A DNA stretch of 64,000 bases. Origin: CAIYZT01 sp052387855 (lineage in GTDB: Bacteria; Pseudomonadota; Alphaproteobacteria; Rhodobacterales; Rhodobacteraceae). The position numbers and the translations under genes are program-made. Location of the stretch: assembly GCA_052387855.1 (NCBI GenBank), contig JBQTIT010000018.1:101504-165503 (forward strand), written 5' to 3'. A model generated the notes under the pieces. The model had not been told where the DNA came from. It did no database searches and saw nothing but the letters and a program-made list of their open reading frames with translations. Positions 18,202 to 27,941 of this stretch are shown here, piece after piece; position 1 is the first letter of the stretch; each line of letters begins with the position of its first letter.

Positions 18202-19218
18202 TTGGGCATCAGCGCGCTAACCCCGCCGCCGCAATCCAGCGATATGATCGAGACAATCGTTGAATTTCCAGACAACCGGCTGCTGATCGGACTTTGCGGC
18301 GAATACGACCGCAACCTTTCGCAGATCGAGCACCAGATGGGGGTCCATATCCTCCGCAGGGGCAACCGGCTGTCGGTGATTGGGGAGGTGGCGGCGCGGG
18401 AGCAGGCGGCGGCGGTGCTGCGCTCGCTCTATGCCCGGCTCGAAGCGGGGCGCGAGGTGGTCGCGGGTGATATCGACGCCGCGTTGCGCCTGCCACGGGG
18501 CCAGGACCCGCTGCGGATCAGCGAGGGCGAGCAGATCGAGATGTTCGCCGGCTCCGGTTCGGGATTTGAGCTGCGCACGCGCAAAAAGCCGATTGAGCCG
18601 CGCACCGAAGCGCAAAAGGCCTATGTCGCGAACCTCTTTCAGAACGAGTTGGGCTTTGGCATCGGCCCGGCCGGCACCGGCAAGACCTATCTTGCGGTGG
18701 CGGTCGGGGTGACGATGCTGATTTCGGGCGCGGTCGAGCGCATCATCCTGTCGCGACCGGCGGTCGAGGCGGGCGAGCGGCTTGGGTTTCTGCCGGGCGA
18801 CATGAAGGAAAAGGTCGATCCCTACATGCAGCCGCTCTATGACGCGCTGAACGATTTCCTGCCGGCCAAGCAGTTGCAAAAGCTGATGGAGGACAAGCGG
18901 GTGGAAATCGCGCCGCTGGCCTTCATGCGCGGGCGGACGCTGTCGGACGCCTTTGTCATCCTGGACGAGGCGCAGAATGCCACCTCGATGCAGATGAAGA
19001 TGTTCCTGACCCGACTGGGGCAAGGCAGCCGCATGGTGATCACCGGCGACCGGACGCAGATCGACTTGCCGCGCGGGGTGACGAGCGGTCTGCACGAGGC
19101 CGAGCGCATCCTGAAGGGGGTCAAGGGCGTCTCGTTCAACTACTTCACCTCCAAGGATGTCGTGCGCCACCCGCTGGTGGCCCGCATCATCGAGGCCTAC
19201 GAGGCCGAGGAAAGCTGA
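18202..19218 (+). CDS. phoH: PhoH-family ATPase
   Basis: A 338-residue P-loop ATPase of the PhoH/YbeZ type. Walker A is GPAGTGKTYLAVAVG, Walker B FVILDEAQNATSMQMKMFL, and the sensor region TRLGQGSRMVITGDRTQIDL is intact. YbeZ works with YbeY in RNA processing and ribosome maturation, and ybeY indeed follows. The start is probably TTG at 18202, about 9 bases after an AAGGAG; the first ATG (18244) would remove a conserved N-terminal segment. A double hairpin element lies between it and ybeY. Confidence 0.9.
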   Translation: MGISALTPPPQSSDMIETIVEFPDNRLLIGLCGEYDRNLSQIEHQMGVHILRRGNRLSVIGEVAAREQAAAVLRSLYARLEAGREVVAGDIDAALRLPRGQDPLRISEGEQIEMFAGSGSGFELRTRKKPIEPRTEAQKAYVANLFQNELGFGIGPAGTGKTYLAVAVGVTMLISGAVERIILSRPAVEAGERLGFLPGDMKEKVDPYMQPLYDALNDFLPAKQLQKLMEDKRVEIAPLAFMRGRTLSDAFVILDEAQNATSMQMKMFLTRLGQGSRMVITGDRTQIDLPRGVTSGLHEAERILKGVKGVSFNYFTSKDVVRHPLVARIIEAYEAEES

Positions 19219-19229
19219 GCAGGCGCAGG

Positions 19230-19292
19230 GAGGGGGCGCTGCCCCCTCGCCGGAATTTCGGGGAAATTCCGTCTTGCCCCCGGGATATTTGG
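19230..19292 (+). repeat. double-hairpin plus GGGATATTT intergenic element, copy 1
   Basis: Two consecutive perfect hairpins, GAGGGGGC-gct-GCCCCCTC (19230-19248) and CGGAATTTC-ggg-GAAATTCCG (19251-19271), are followed by CCCCCGGGATATTTGGGCAG. The same order of parts recurs at 59425-59493 on the minus strand, and a degenerate copy lies at 30525-30600. Here it separates phoH from ybeY and could act as a partial terminator or RNA-stability element. Confidence 0.7.
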
Positions 19293-19345
19293 GCAGAGAA
19301 GAAGGGGCTTGAGGCAGGGCCGCCTTTCGCGGTAAGCGCCGCGCC

Positions 19346-19855
19346 ATGGAGCAGGACATCGAGACCATGCTTGAAGACCAGCGCTGGCGTCAGGTCGGGC
19401 TTGAAGGGCTGGCCGAGGCTGCGCTGAAGGCCGTGCTGGCCACGCTCGGACTGGCGGGGGAGCGGTTTTCGGTCTGCGTGATGGGCTGCGACGACGCGCG
19501 CATTGCGGGGCTGAACGCCGCGTTCCGGGGCAAGCCGACGCCGACCAATGTGCTGAGCTGGCCTGCCGAAGACCGGCAGGCGGCGCATCCGGGCGAAGCG
19601 CCGCCGCGTCCGGTGGCCGGGCCGGGGGAAGAGGCGATCGAGCTGGGCGACATTGCCCTGGCCTATGACACCTGCGCCCGCGAGGCGGCCGAGGCCGGCA
19701 AGCCGATGGCCGATCATGTCAGCCATCTGGTCGTTCACGGCCTCTTGCACCTTTTCGGCTATGATCACGTCGAGGACGAGGATGCGGCCCTGATGGAGGG
19801 GATCGAAGTGCGCACCCTTGCGCAGATGGGCCTTTGTGACCCATACTCGGCCTGA
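19346..19855 (+). CDS. ybeY: endoribonuclease / rRNA maturation factor YbeY
   Basis: A 169-residue zinc metalloenzyme acting in 16S rRNA maturation and ribosome quality control. The metal-binding motif HGLLHLFGYDH places histidines at residues 131, 135 and 141. The N-terminal half contains NAAFRGKPTPTNVLSWPA, the usual substrate-cleft strand, and a short insertion (AHPGEAPPRPVAGPGEE) typical of alphaproteobacteria. It lies between phoH and corC as in most proteobacteria. The start ATG at 19346 begins MEQDIETMLEDQRW. Confidence 0.95.
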   Translation: MEQDIETMLEDQRWRQVGLEGLAEAALKAVLATLGLAGERFSVCVMGCDDARIAGLNAAFRGKPTPTNVLSWPAEDRQAAHPGEAPPRPVAGPGEEAIELGDIALAYDTCAREAAEAGKPMADHVSHLVVHGLLHLFGYDHVEDEDAALMEGIEVRTLAQMGLCDPYSA

Positions 19856-19890
19856 TCGTCGCTCTGGGACGAAGATTGGACAAAGGACAG

Positions 19891-20808
19891 ATGGGCAGTA
19901 CAAACGACGCCACTGGCGCGGCACAGGGCGCGCCAGACCAGGGCGAAGAGGCCAGGGGGCGAGGCTTGTTCGGCCGGCTCCTGAGCGGATTGAGGTCAAC
20001 AGCGGCCGCTGACGGCCCGGCCGGTGCACCGCTGGCGCAGCAGGGCGGCGGCGCGCCTGCGGTGCTTGGTCTGGGCAACCTGCGCAACCTGCGGGTCGAC
20101 GACGTGGCCATCCCAAAGGTCGAGATCGTCGCGGTGCCGATCGACATCGGCAAGGACGACCTGGTCGAGGTCTTTCGCACCCACGGCTTCAGCCGGGTTC
20201 CGGTGTTCAAGGGCACGCTCGACCATCCGCAGGGGCTTTTGCTGCTCAAGGACCTGGCGCTGACCCACGGCTTTGGTGCGGCCGGGCGGTTCAGTCTCAA
20301 GAAGATGTTGCGCCCGATCCTGTTCGTGCCGCCGTCGATGCCGGCGGCGAGCCTGCTGCAGAAGATGCAGCGCGACCGGGTCCACATGGCGCTGGTGATC
20401 GACGAATATGGCGGGGTCGACGGCCTGGTCACGATCGAGGACCTGATCGAGGTCGTGGTCGGCGAGATCGAGGACGAGCATGACGAGGACGAGGGCGCGC
20501 TGTGGAAGCAGGAGCGCGAGGGGGTCTTTGTGGTGCAGGCCAACGCACCACTCGAGGATTTCGAGGCGGCCGTGGGCATGTCGCTGCGCCTTGGCGAAGA
20601 GGACAAGGACATCGACACGCTGGGCGGGCTGATCTTTCTGCGCACCGGCCGGGTGCCGGTGCGCGGCGAGGTGGTGGCGGATGAGAGCGGTGTCGAGTTC
20701 GAGGTGCTTGACGCCGACCCGCGCCGGATCAAGCGGGTGCGGGTGCGCCTGCCCGGCGCCGCCCCGCAGCCCGAGGCCAGGCCCGCCGGAGAGGGCGCGA
20801 CCGCGTGA
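19891..20808 (+). CDS. corC: CBS-domain protein of the CorC/HlyC family
   Basis: A 305-residue cytoplasmic protein. After a Gly/Ala-rich N-terminal 70 residues it has a pair of CBS domains (IPKVEIVAVPIDIGKDDLVE, GFSRVPVFKGTLDHPQGLLL, HMALVIDEYGGVDGLVTIED) and a C-terminal CorC_HlyC domain (EDFEAAVGMSLRLGEEDKDI, TLGGLIFLRTGRVPVRGE). It lacks the DUF21 membrane domain of full-length homologues, like E. coli CorC/YbeX, which is linked to Mg2+ efflux and ribosome assembly. The ATG at 19891 has AAAGGA upstream; a TTG five codons earlier is less likely. The stop overlaps the lnt GTG start (GTGA). Confidence 0.92.
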   Translation: MGSTNDATGAAQGAPDQGEEARGRGLFGRLLSGLRSTAAADGPAGAPLAQQGGGAPAVLGLGNLRNLRVDDVAIPKVEIVAVPIDIGKDDLVEVFRTHGFSRVPVFKGTLDHPQGLLLLKDLALTHGFGAAGRFSLKKMLRPILFVPPSMPAASLLQKMQRDRVHMALVIDEYGGVDGLVTIEDLIEVVVGEIEDEHDEDEGALWKQEREGVFVVQANAPLEDFEAAVGMSLRLGEEDKDIDTLGGLIFLRTGRVPVRGEVVADESGVEFEVLDADPRRIKRVRVRLPGAAPQPEARPAGEGATA

Positions 20809-22274
20809 GCCCGGGGCTGGGCCGGCTCGTGCTTGCCGCGCTGGGGGGCATCGGGCTGGGACTGGGCCAGGTTCCCTGGTCGCTCTGGCCACTGGGTCTG
20901 GCGGGGCTTGCGCTGGTCCTGCATCTGACGGCCGCCGCGCCGACGCCGCGCCGCGCCGCGGGGCTGGCGTTTGCCGCCGGGGGGGCGCATTTCGCGCTGA
21001 CCCTGTCCTGGATCACCCAGCCCTTTCTGGTCGAGGCCGAGCGCACCGGCTGGATGGCGCCCTTTGCGCTGGTCCTGATGGCGGCTGGCGCGGCGGCCTT
21101 TTGGGCGGTGCCGGTCTGGCTGATGCGGCACTGGCGCGGCGGGCTGGCGGCGCTGGTGCTGGCGCTTGGCCTGTCGGACCTGGCGCGCGGCTATGTGCTG
21201 ACCGGCTTTCCCTGGGCGCTGTTCGGCCATGTCTGGCTTGACACGCCGCTGGCCCAGGTCGCGGCGCTGGTCGGGCAGACCGGGCTCAGCCTGCTGACGC
21301 TGACCGCAGCGGGCCTGGCGGCGGGCGCGCTGCGGCGAGGTGCGCTTTGGCTGCCCGCGCTCCTGGTCCTGGCCCTGCCCTGGGGCTTTGGCGCCTGGCG
21401 CCTGGCCCAGCCCCTGCCGCCGCCCGCCGGACCGATGCTGCGACTGGTGCAGCCCAATCTCGACCAGGCGGCCAAATGGGAGCCGGGCCTCGCCCGCCAG
21501 CATTTTGAGCGGCTTCTGGCCGCCACCCGGGCCGCGCCGCCGGTCGATCTGGTGATCTGGCCCGAAACCGCCCTGCCCTATCGGCTGGAGGGATCAGACG
21601 AGGTCGCCGCTGCCATCTCGGCGGCGGGTGGCGGCGCGGCGGTGCTCTTTGGCCACCAGCGCACCGAAGGGCCGCGCGGCTGGAATTCGCTTGCCGTGCT
21701 TGGGGCGGACGGCGCCCTGCTGGCGAGCTACGACAAGCACCATCTGGTGCCCTTTGGCGAATATCTGCCCTTTGGCGATCTCTTGTACGACTGGTTCGGC
21801 ATCGGCGCCTTTGCCGCCCGCACCGGGCAGGCCTATTCGGCCGGGCCCGGGCCGCAGGTGCTTGACCTTGGCCCATTGGGACAGGTCCTGCCGCTGATCT
21901 GCTACGAGGCGGTCTTTCCGCAGGACCTGCGCACCGGAGCCGTTCGCGCGGACTGGATCGTGCAGATCACCAACGACGCATGGTTCGGCACCCGATCGGG
22001 CCCGTTCCAGCACGCGGCGCTGGCGCGGCTGCGCGCGACCGAACAGGGCCTGCCGCTGGCCCGCGTCGCCAACACCGGCGTCACGCAGATGATCGACGCG
22101 CGCGGGCAAGTTACCGCGAGCCTGGCCTTTGGCGTGACCGGCCACCTTGACGTCGCCCTGCCCGGGCCCTTGCCGGCAACGCTTTATGCCCGTTGGGGCG
22201 AGGCGCCGGTCCTTTTGTTGCTCGGCGCCCTCGGCCTGTGGCTTTTCCGCCGCGGTGGGGGCCGGGCGGCTTGA
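20805..22274 (+). CDS. lnt: apolipoprotein N-acyltransferase
   Basis: A 489-residue inner-membrane enzyme that adds the third acyl chain to lipoproteins. About six hydrophobic segments occupy the first 200 residues, followed by a periplasmic carbon-nitrogen-hydrolase domain with catalytic E254 (IWPETALPY) and C366 (PLICYEAVFP); HLVPFGEYLPFGDLLYD lies between them, and a last membrane helix ends the protein. The GTG start overlaps the corC stop by 4 bases. It is followed by the metK riboswitch. Complete, family-typical length. Confidence 0.95.
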   Translation: MSPGLGRLVLAALGGIGLGLGQVPWSLWPLGLAGLALVLHLTAAAPTPRRAAGLAFAAGGAHFALTLSWITQPFLVEAERTGWMAPFALVLMAAGAAAFWAVPVWLMRHWRGGLAALVLALGLSDLARGYVLTGFPWALFGHVWLDTPLAQVAALVGQTGLSLLTLTAAGLAAGALRRGALWLPALLVLALPWGFGAWRLAQPLPPPAGPMLRLVQPNLDQAAKWEPGLARQHFERLLAATRAAPPVDLVIWPETALPYRLEGSDEVAAAISAAGGGAAVLFGHQRTEGPRGWNSLAVLGADGALLASYDKHHLVPFGEYLPFGDLLYDWFGIGAFAARTGQAYSAGPGPQVLDLGPLGQVLPLICYEAVFPQDLRTGAVRADWIVQITNDAWFGTRSGPFQHAALARLRATEQGLPLARVANTGVTQMIDARGQVTASLAFGVTGHLDVALPGPLPATLYARWGEAPVLLLLGALGLWLFRRGGGRAA

Positions 22275-22309
22275 CGCTGGCGCCACAACCGGCTTAGACC
22301 AGCCCATCG

Positions 22310-22356
22310 CCCCCTCCAACGGCTTCCTGACGGGGGGAGGTTCACCAATCGGAGCA
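22310..22356 (+). ncRNA. SAM/SAH riboswitch controlling metK
   Basis: The sequence upstream of metK contains the conserved parts of the small SAM/SAH riboswitch known from Rhodobacterales: a P1 stem CCTCC (22313-22317) / GGAGG (22336-22340), a loop with AACGGCTTCCTGACG (22318-22332) and the 3' strand AATCGGAGCA (22347-22356). GCTTCC in the loop can pair with GGAGC to form the ligand-binding pseudoknot. GGAG (22351-22354) is also the metK Shine-Dalgarno, 9 bases before the ATG, so ligand binding would hide the ribosome site and lower MetK synthesis when SAM is plentiful. Confidence 0.9.
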
Positions 22357-22363
22357 CGTCCCA

Positions 22364-23530
<1,167 letters not shown>

Positions 23531-23549
23531 GCGCGAGAGCGCACCGGTT

Positions 23550-24500
23550 CTAGTTGGCGGGCGGCTCGGTGGACGGGCCGCCCGTTCCAGTTGTCAGGGC
23601 CTTGATCTGCAGCGCCGTTGCCTTGGCCTCGGCGCGCAGCCAGTCCACGAAGCGGTGCAGTTGCGGCCTTGCGCCGATCTCATGGCGCAGGCTCAGCCGA
23701 TAGGGGTGCGGTGCCGGCAGATGCTCGGCCACGGGAAAGGGCAGGACGACCGAGCCCTCGGCCAGATCGCGGCTGAACAGCGAATAGCCGCAGATCAGAA
23801 AGGCCGCGTTGTTGCGCACGCCCTCCATCGCGATGCGCGCACTGGGGCTGGTCACCCCCCGGTCGGCGCCCTCCTGGCGGTGCCCGAAAGTCCGGAACCA
23901 TTCGACCCAGCCCGGGCGGTCGGGTTCGGCCCTGTGCTCGCGCAGATGCATCAGCGGCATGCCCTCCATCGGCAGGGCCGGGTCGAAGGTCGACAAGCGC
24001 CGCACATTGTCCGGGCCGGTCACCGGCAATAGAATATCGCGGTACAGAACCTCGCCCGGCCCGGGGCCGTAGGTGACGCGCAGGTCGGGCATGCCAAGCC
24101 GCACCGGCGCATCGCCCATGCCGTTGATGCAGAACCTGATGTTCGGATAGGCGAGCCTGAAGGCCGGCAGTCTTGGGATCAGCCACAGGTCAGCCCAGTC
24201 GGGCTCGGCCACGACATGGATCTGGGCGGTGCGCTGCAGATCCAGGGCCTCGGCCACCCGGCCGAGCGCATCAAAGGCCTGTCGCAGATCCTCGACCGTG
24301 GCCGCCAGAAGCGGGGTGGGCGAAAGACCCGACCGGCCCCGGAGCAAGAGGTCCTCACCCAGAAAATCCTCAAGCGCGCGGATGCGCTGGCCCACCGCCG
24401 CCGGGGTGATGCCCAGACGATCCGCCGCCGCGGTGAGCGAGCCCTCGCGCAGCGCCATGTCCAGTGCCTGAAAGGAACGCAGATGCGATGTGGCGGTCAT
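23550..24500 (-). CDS. LysR-family transcriptional regulator
   Basis: A 316-residue protein with an N-terminal HTH (SFQALDMALREGSLTAAADR, then ITPAAVGQRIRALEDFLGED) and a C-terminal effector domain with the GcvA-like arrangement (QIHVVAEPDWADLWLIPRLP, then GMPDLRVTYGPGPGEVLYRD). It is divergent from the DUF4242 gene across 151 bases, so that gene is the most likely target. The pair is inserted between metK and trmB. Effector unknown. Confidence 0.9.
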   Translation of the reverse strand: MTATSHLRSFQALDMALREGSLTAAADRLGITPAAVGQRIRALEDFLGEDLLLRGRSGLSPTPLLAATVEDLRQAFDALGRVAEALDLQRTAQIHVVAEPDWADLWLIPRLPAFRLAYPNIRFCINGMGDAPVRLGMPDLRVTYGPGPGEVLYRDILLPVTGPDNVRRLSTFDPALPMEGMPLMHLREHRAEPDRPGWVEWFRTFGHRQEGADRGVTSPSARIAMEGVRNNAAFLICGYSLFSRDLAEGSVVLPFPVAEHLPAPHPYRLSLRHEIGARPQLHRFVDWLRAEAKATALQIKALTTGTGGPSTEPPAN

Positions 24501-24651
24501 TTGACAAAGGTTATCCTTATTGGTGCAAAACCCAAGGGGATTTGCGAAAGGCAGGCTTTAGCCCGCCAAAGAATATCAGGTTATGCGCCCGCCCCGGTTG
24601 GCCGCATACTGCCCCCACAAGCCAGACACCTCCATCCGAAAGGACCGATCC

Positions 24652-24927
24652 ATGAAACGCTTCCTGATCGAACGCGACATCGCCGGCATCGGCGACTTCA
24701 GCCCGACCGACCTTTGCGGCGCCGCGAGGGCCTCAAATCAGGCGCTGTCCACCATCGGGCCCGACATCCAGTGGCAGCATTCCTACGTCGCGGCCGACAA
24801 GACCTTTTGCATCTATCTGGCCAAGAGCGAGGAAGAAATCCGCAGGCACACGAGCCTTAGCGGCATCCCCTTTACGCGCATCACCGAGGTGCCGACGATC
24901 ATCGACCCGCTGACCGCGAACAACTGA
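24652..24927 (+). CDS. DUF4242 small protein
   Basis: A 91-residue soluble protein beginning MKRFLIERDIAGIGDFSPTD, followed by QWQHSYVAADKTFCIYLAKS and EEEIRRHTSLSGIPFTRITE. This is the DUF4242 (SCO4226-like ferredoxin-fold) pattern; a nickel-binding role has been proposed for one actinobacterial member, but the role here is unknown. Start ATG 24652 has AAAGGA upstream. It is divergently transcribed from a LysR gene that probably regulates it. Confidence 0.85.
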   Translation: MKRFLIERDIAGIGDFSPTDLCGAARASNQALSTIGPDIQWQHSYVAADKTFCIYLAKSEEEIRRHTSLSGIPFTRITEVPTIIDPLTANN

Positions 24928-25032
24928 CGCTATCCCGGATGTCGCCTTGGGGGGGGCGGGCCCGTGCTTGACCCCCAACGCGCTGTTGGATAGGTCCGGC
25001 CCGGCAATCCCGCGCGCCAAATCAGGCGGACC

Positions 25033-25749
25033 ATGACCGACATTCCCCCACCGCAGCCTGAAGCCGTGGCAGCGCACCGCAATTTCTATGGCCGTGTCCA
25101 CGGCAAGACCCTGCGCGCCAGCCAAAAGGATTATCTGGCCAATGACCTTGGGCCGTTGACCCTGCGCGGGGTCGCGTCTGCGGAAAACCCCACACGCGCG
25201 CCGCTTGATCCGGGCCGCTGGGCGGGTCGGCCGCTGTGGCTTGAGATCGGCTTTGGCGGCGGCGAGCATCTGGTTCACATGGCCGCGCGCTATCCCGATG
25301 TCTTTCTCATCGGCGCAGAGCCCTTCGTGAACGGCATCGCGATGCTGCTGGGCAAGGTGCGGGCGGCGGCGGTGTCGAACCTGGCGCTGCACCCGGGCGA
25401 TGTGCGTGACCTGTTTGACGTGCTGCCCCCTGGCGAGGTGCAAAAGGCCTTTCTCAACTACCCCGACCCCTGGCCCAAGGCCCGCCACCACCGGCGCCGC
25501 TTTGTCACGCCGGGCTATCTGGGCGCGCTCGCCCGCGTCTGCGCGCCGGGGGCCGAGTTTCGGGTCGCCACCGACATTCCCGATTACGTCCGCCAGACCT
25601 TGGAAGAGGTCCCGCCGGCCGGGTTCGATCTGGTCCATCAGGCCGGGCCGGGCGGCGCCTGGGAGGACTGGCTTTCCACCCGCTACGAGCAGAAAGCCCT
25701 GCGCGAGGGCCGCGCGCCGCACTACCTGACCTTTCGCCGCGCCGGCTGA
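25033..25749 (+). CDS. trmB: tRNA (guanine-N7-)-methyltransferase
   Basis: A 238-residue SAM-dependent enzyme forming m7G46 in tRNAs. The SAM-binding motif LWLEIGFGGGEHLVHMA, the VFLIGAEPFVNGIAML segment and the catalytic-region FLNYPDPWPKARHHRRR are all present. The N-terminal FYGRVHGKTLRASQKDYL is the usual alphaproteobacterial start. In relatives trmB follows metK closely; here a LysR/DUF4242 pair separates them. Complete and typical in length. Confidence 0.96.
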   Translation: MTDIPPPQPEAVAAHRNFYGRVHGKTLRASQKDYLANDLGPLTLRGVASAENPTRAPLDPGRWAGRPLWLEIGFGGGEHLVHMAARYPDVFLIGAEPFVNGIAMLLGKVRAAAVSNLALHPGDVRDLFDVLPPGEVQKAFLNYPDPWPKARHHRRRFVTPGYLGALARVCAPGAEFRVATDIPDYVRQTLEEVPPAGFDLVHQAGPGGAWEDWLSTRYEQKALREGRAPHYLTFRRAG

Positions 25750-25823
25750 CCGCCGCCGTCAAGGGTGGTGGACCCTGTCCCTCGCTTGCGTTATCAGGCA
25801 CATGCCAGCTTGAGGAGACCCGA

Positions 25824-27176
25824 ATGAGCGGACATGGCAACGCCCAACCGATGACATCGTCCGCCTGCGGGCCCCTGTCGGGCACGGCGCTGATCCCGGG
25901 TGACAAGTCGATCTCGCACCGCGCGCTGATCTTTGGCGCCATGGCCGTCGGACAGACCCGCATCTCCGGGCTCTTGGAGGGGCAGGACGTGCTGGACACC
26001 GCCGCCGCGATGCGCGCCTTTGGGGCGACCGTGACCCGGCACGAGCCCGGCGCCTGGACCGTCGAGGGCGTCGGTGTCGGCGGATTTCAAGAGCCCTCGG
26101 ACGTGATCGACTGCGGCAATTCGGGCACCGGGGTGCGGCTGATCATGGGGACCATGGCCACAACGCCGATGACCGCGACCTTTACGGGCGACGCCAGCTT
26201 GCGCAAGCGGCCGATGGGGCGGGTGACCGATCCGCTGTCGCTGTTTGGTGCGCAGGCCTATGGCCGCAAGGGCGGCCGTTTGCCGATGACCGTGGTGGGC
26301 GCGGCAAATCCCCTGCCCGTTCGCCATACCCTGCCGGTCGCCAGCGCGCAGGTGAAATCGGCCATCCTGCTGGCCGGTCTCAACGCCCCCGGCGAGACGG
26401 TGGTGATCGAGCGCGAGCCGACAAGGGACCATTCGGAGCGCATGCTGCTGGGCTTTGGCGCCAGCCTGAACGTCGAACGGACTTCCGAGGGGCATGTCAT
26501 CACGCTGACCGGCCGGCCGGAACTGCGCCCGCAAACGGTTGCCGTGCCGCGCGATCCCTCCAGCGCCGCCTTTCCGGTCTGCGCCGCCCTGATCGTGCCC
26601 GGCTCTGACATCCTGGTGCCCGGCGTCAGCCAGAATCTGACCCGCAACGGGCTGTATGTCACGCTGACCGAGATGGGCGCCGAGATCGAGTTCCAGAACC
26701 CCCGCACCGAGGGCGGCGAGCCGGTCGCGGACCTGCGCGTGCGCTTTTCCGGCGCCATGCGCGGCATCGAGGTGCCGCCCGAACGCGCGCCCTCGATGAT
26801 CGACGAATACCCGATCCTGTCGGTCGTGGCGGCCTTTGCCAGCGGGCGGACGGTGATGCGCGGTGTCAAGGAATTGCGCGTCAAGGAAAGCGACCGCATC
26901 GACGCCATGGCGCGCGGGCTTGAGGCCTGCGGCGTCAAGGTCGAAGAGGACGAGGATACGCTGATCGTACACGGCATGGGCCCGGGCGGCATGCCCGGAG
27001 GCGCCACTTGCGCGACGCACCTTGATCACCGCATCGCCATGTCGTTTCTGGTGGCCGGAATGGCCGCCCGGCGCGCCGTTTCGGTCGATGACGCCAGCCC
27101 GATCGTCACCTCTTTTCCGATCTTCGAGGGGCTGATGAACGGACTCGGCGCGGCGCTGGATCGGGTGGGCGACTGA
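25824..27176 (+). CDS. aroA: 3-phosphoshikimate 1-carboxyvinyltransferase (EPSP synthase), class II-like
   Basis: A 450-residue shikimate-pathway enzyme joining shikimate-3-phosphate and PEP. Key segments are LIPGDKSISHRALIFG, DASLRKRPMGRV, PVASAQVKSAILLAGLN, PRDPSSAAFPVCAAL and ELRVKESDRIDAMA. Overall it resembles the class II (Agrobacterium CP4) enzymes much more than the E. coli type. At the site where CP4 has an alanine that confers glyphosate insensitivity (NAATG) this protein has glycine (CGNSGTG, G101). It lies 39 bases before cmk. rpsA, which normally follows aroA-cmk, is about 10 kb to the left on the other strand. Confidence 0.96.
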   Translation: MSGHGNAQPMTSSACGPLSGTALIPGDKSISHRALIFGAMAVGQTRISGLLEGQDVLDTAAAMRAFGATVTRHEPGAWTVEGVGVGGFQEPSDVIDCGNSGTGVRLIMGTMATTPMTATFTGDASLRKRPMGRVTDPLSLFGAQAYGRKGGRLPMTVVGAANPLPVRHTLPVASAQVKSAILLAGLNAPGETVVIEREPTRDHSERMLLGFGASLNVERTSEGHVITLTGRPELRPQTVAVPRDPSSAAFPVCAALIVPGSDILVPGVSQNLTRNGLYVTLTEMGAEIEFQNPRTEGGEPVADLRVRFSGAMRGIEVPPERAPSMIDEYPILSVVAAFASGRTVMRGVKELRVKESDRIDAMARGLEACGVKVEEDEDTLIVHGMGPGGMPGGATCATHLDHRIAMSFLVAGMAARRAVSVDDASPIVTSFPIFEGLMNGLGAALDRVGD

Positions 27177-27215
27177 CCCGGGGCCTCTGCGTCAGTCGGG
27201 CGGATGGAGGTGCCG

Positions 27216-27809
27216 ATGATCTTCACTGTCGCCATTGACGGGCCCGCCGCCGCCGGAAAGGGCTCGGTCGCGCGGGAAATCGCGGCGCGGTTTGGGCTGG
27301 CGCATCTGGACACCGGCCTGCTTTACCGCGCCGTCGGGGCCAAGGGGGGCGATCCGGTGCAGGCCGCCAGAACGCTGACGCCGCAGGACCTGAACCACCT
27401 CGGCCTGCGCACGCTCGAGGCGGGCCGAGCCGCCTCGATCGTCGCGGCCATCCCCGAAGTGCGGGCGGCGCTGACCGCCTTTCAGCGCGACTTTGCCCGC
27501 CGCCCGGGCGGCGCGGTTCTGGACGGGCGCGACATCGGCACCGTGATCTGCCCCGAGGCGGAGGTAAAGCTGTTCATCACCGCCAGCGCCGAGGTGCGCG
27601 CCCATCGCCGCTGGCTGGAACTGGGCGGCGACGAGGCCCGCATCCTGGCCGAGGTCCGCGAGCGCGATGCGCGCGACATGGGCCGCGCCGAGGCTCCGCT
27701 GCGCCCCGCGCCGGGTGCCGTGCTGATCGACACATCCACGATGCCCCTGGACGAGGCGGTTGCCACCGCCTGCGCCCTGGTCGCGCAGCGCATCGGGCGG
27801 GTCCGTTAG
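27216..27809 (+). CDS. cmk: (d)CMP kinase
   Basis: A 197-residue nucleoside monophosphate kinase phosphorylating CMP/dCMP. The P-loop is DGPAAAGKGSVAREIA, followed by LDTGLLYRAVG and DGRDIGTVICPEAEVKLFI, and the lid region RAHRRWLE. The ATG at 27216 is preferred because GGAGG stands 6 bases before it; the in-frame ATG at 27204 overlaps that ribosome site. It follows aroA by 39 bases and probably shares its transcript. It is slightly shorter than E. coli Cmk but keeps all core motifs. Confidence 0.94.
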   Translation: MIFTVAIDGPAAAGKGSVAREIAARFGLAHLDTGLLYRAVGAKGGDPVQAARTLTPQDLNHLGLRTLEAGRAASIVAAIPEVRAALTAFQRDFARRPGGAVLDGRDIGTVICPEAEVKLFITASAEVRAHRRWLELGGDEARILAEVRERDARDMGRAEAPLRPAPGAVLIDTSTMPLDEAVATACALVAQRIGRVR

Positions 27810-27903
27810 CGTCAGGCACTCTCGCTCTGCGCTCATGCGCAATCACTGTGCGAATTCGCCCCTGTTGTGCGACTGCTCACAGCCCTACCTCATCCAGCAT
27901 GAA

Positions 27904-27925
27904 GCGCCGGCCCCTTTGCCGGCGC
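27904..27925 (+). terminator. hairpin between cmk and nitroreductase gene
   Basis: Perfect 8-base stem GCGCCGGC / GCCGGCGC with a loop CCCTTT, 94 bases past the cmk stop and 17 bases before the nitroreductase start. There is no T-run, so it may be a leader structure of the nitroreductase mRNA rather than a terminator. Confidence 0.45.
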
Positions 27926-27941
27926 AAGCAGATGGAATTTC

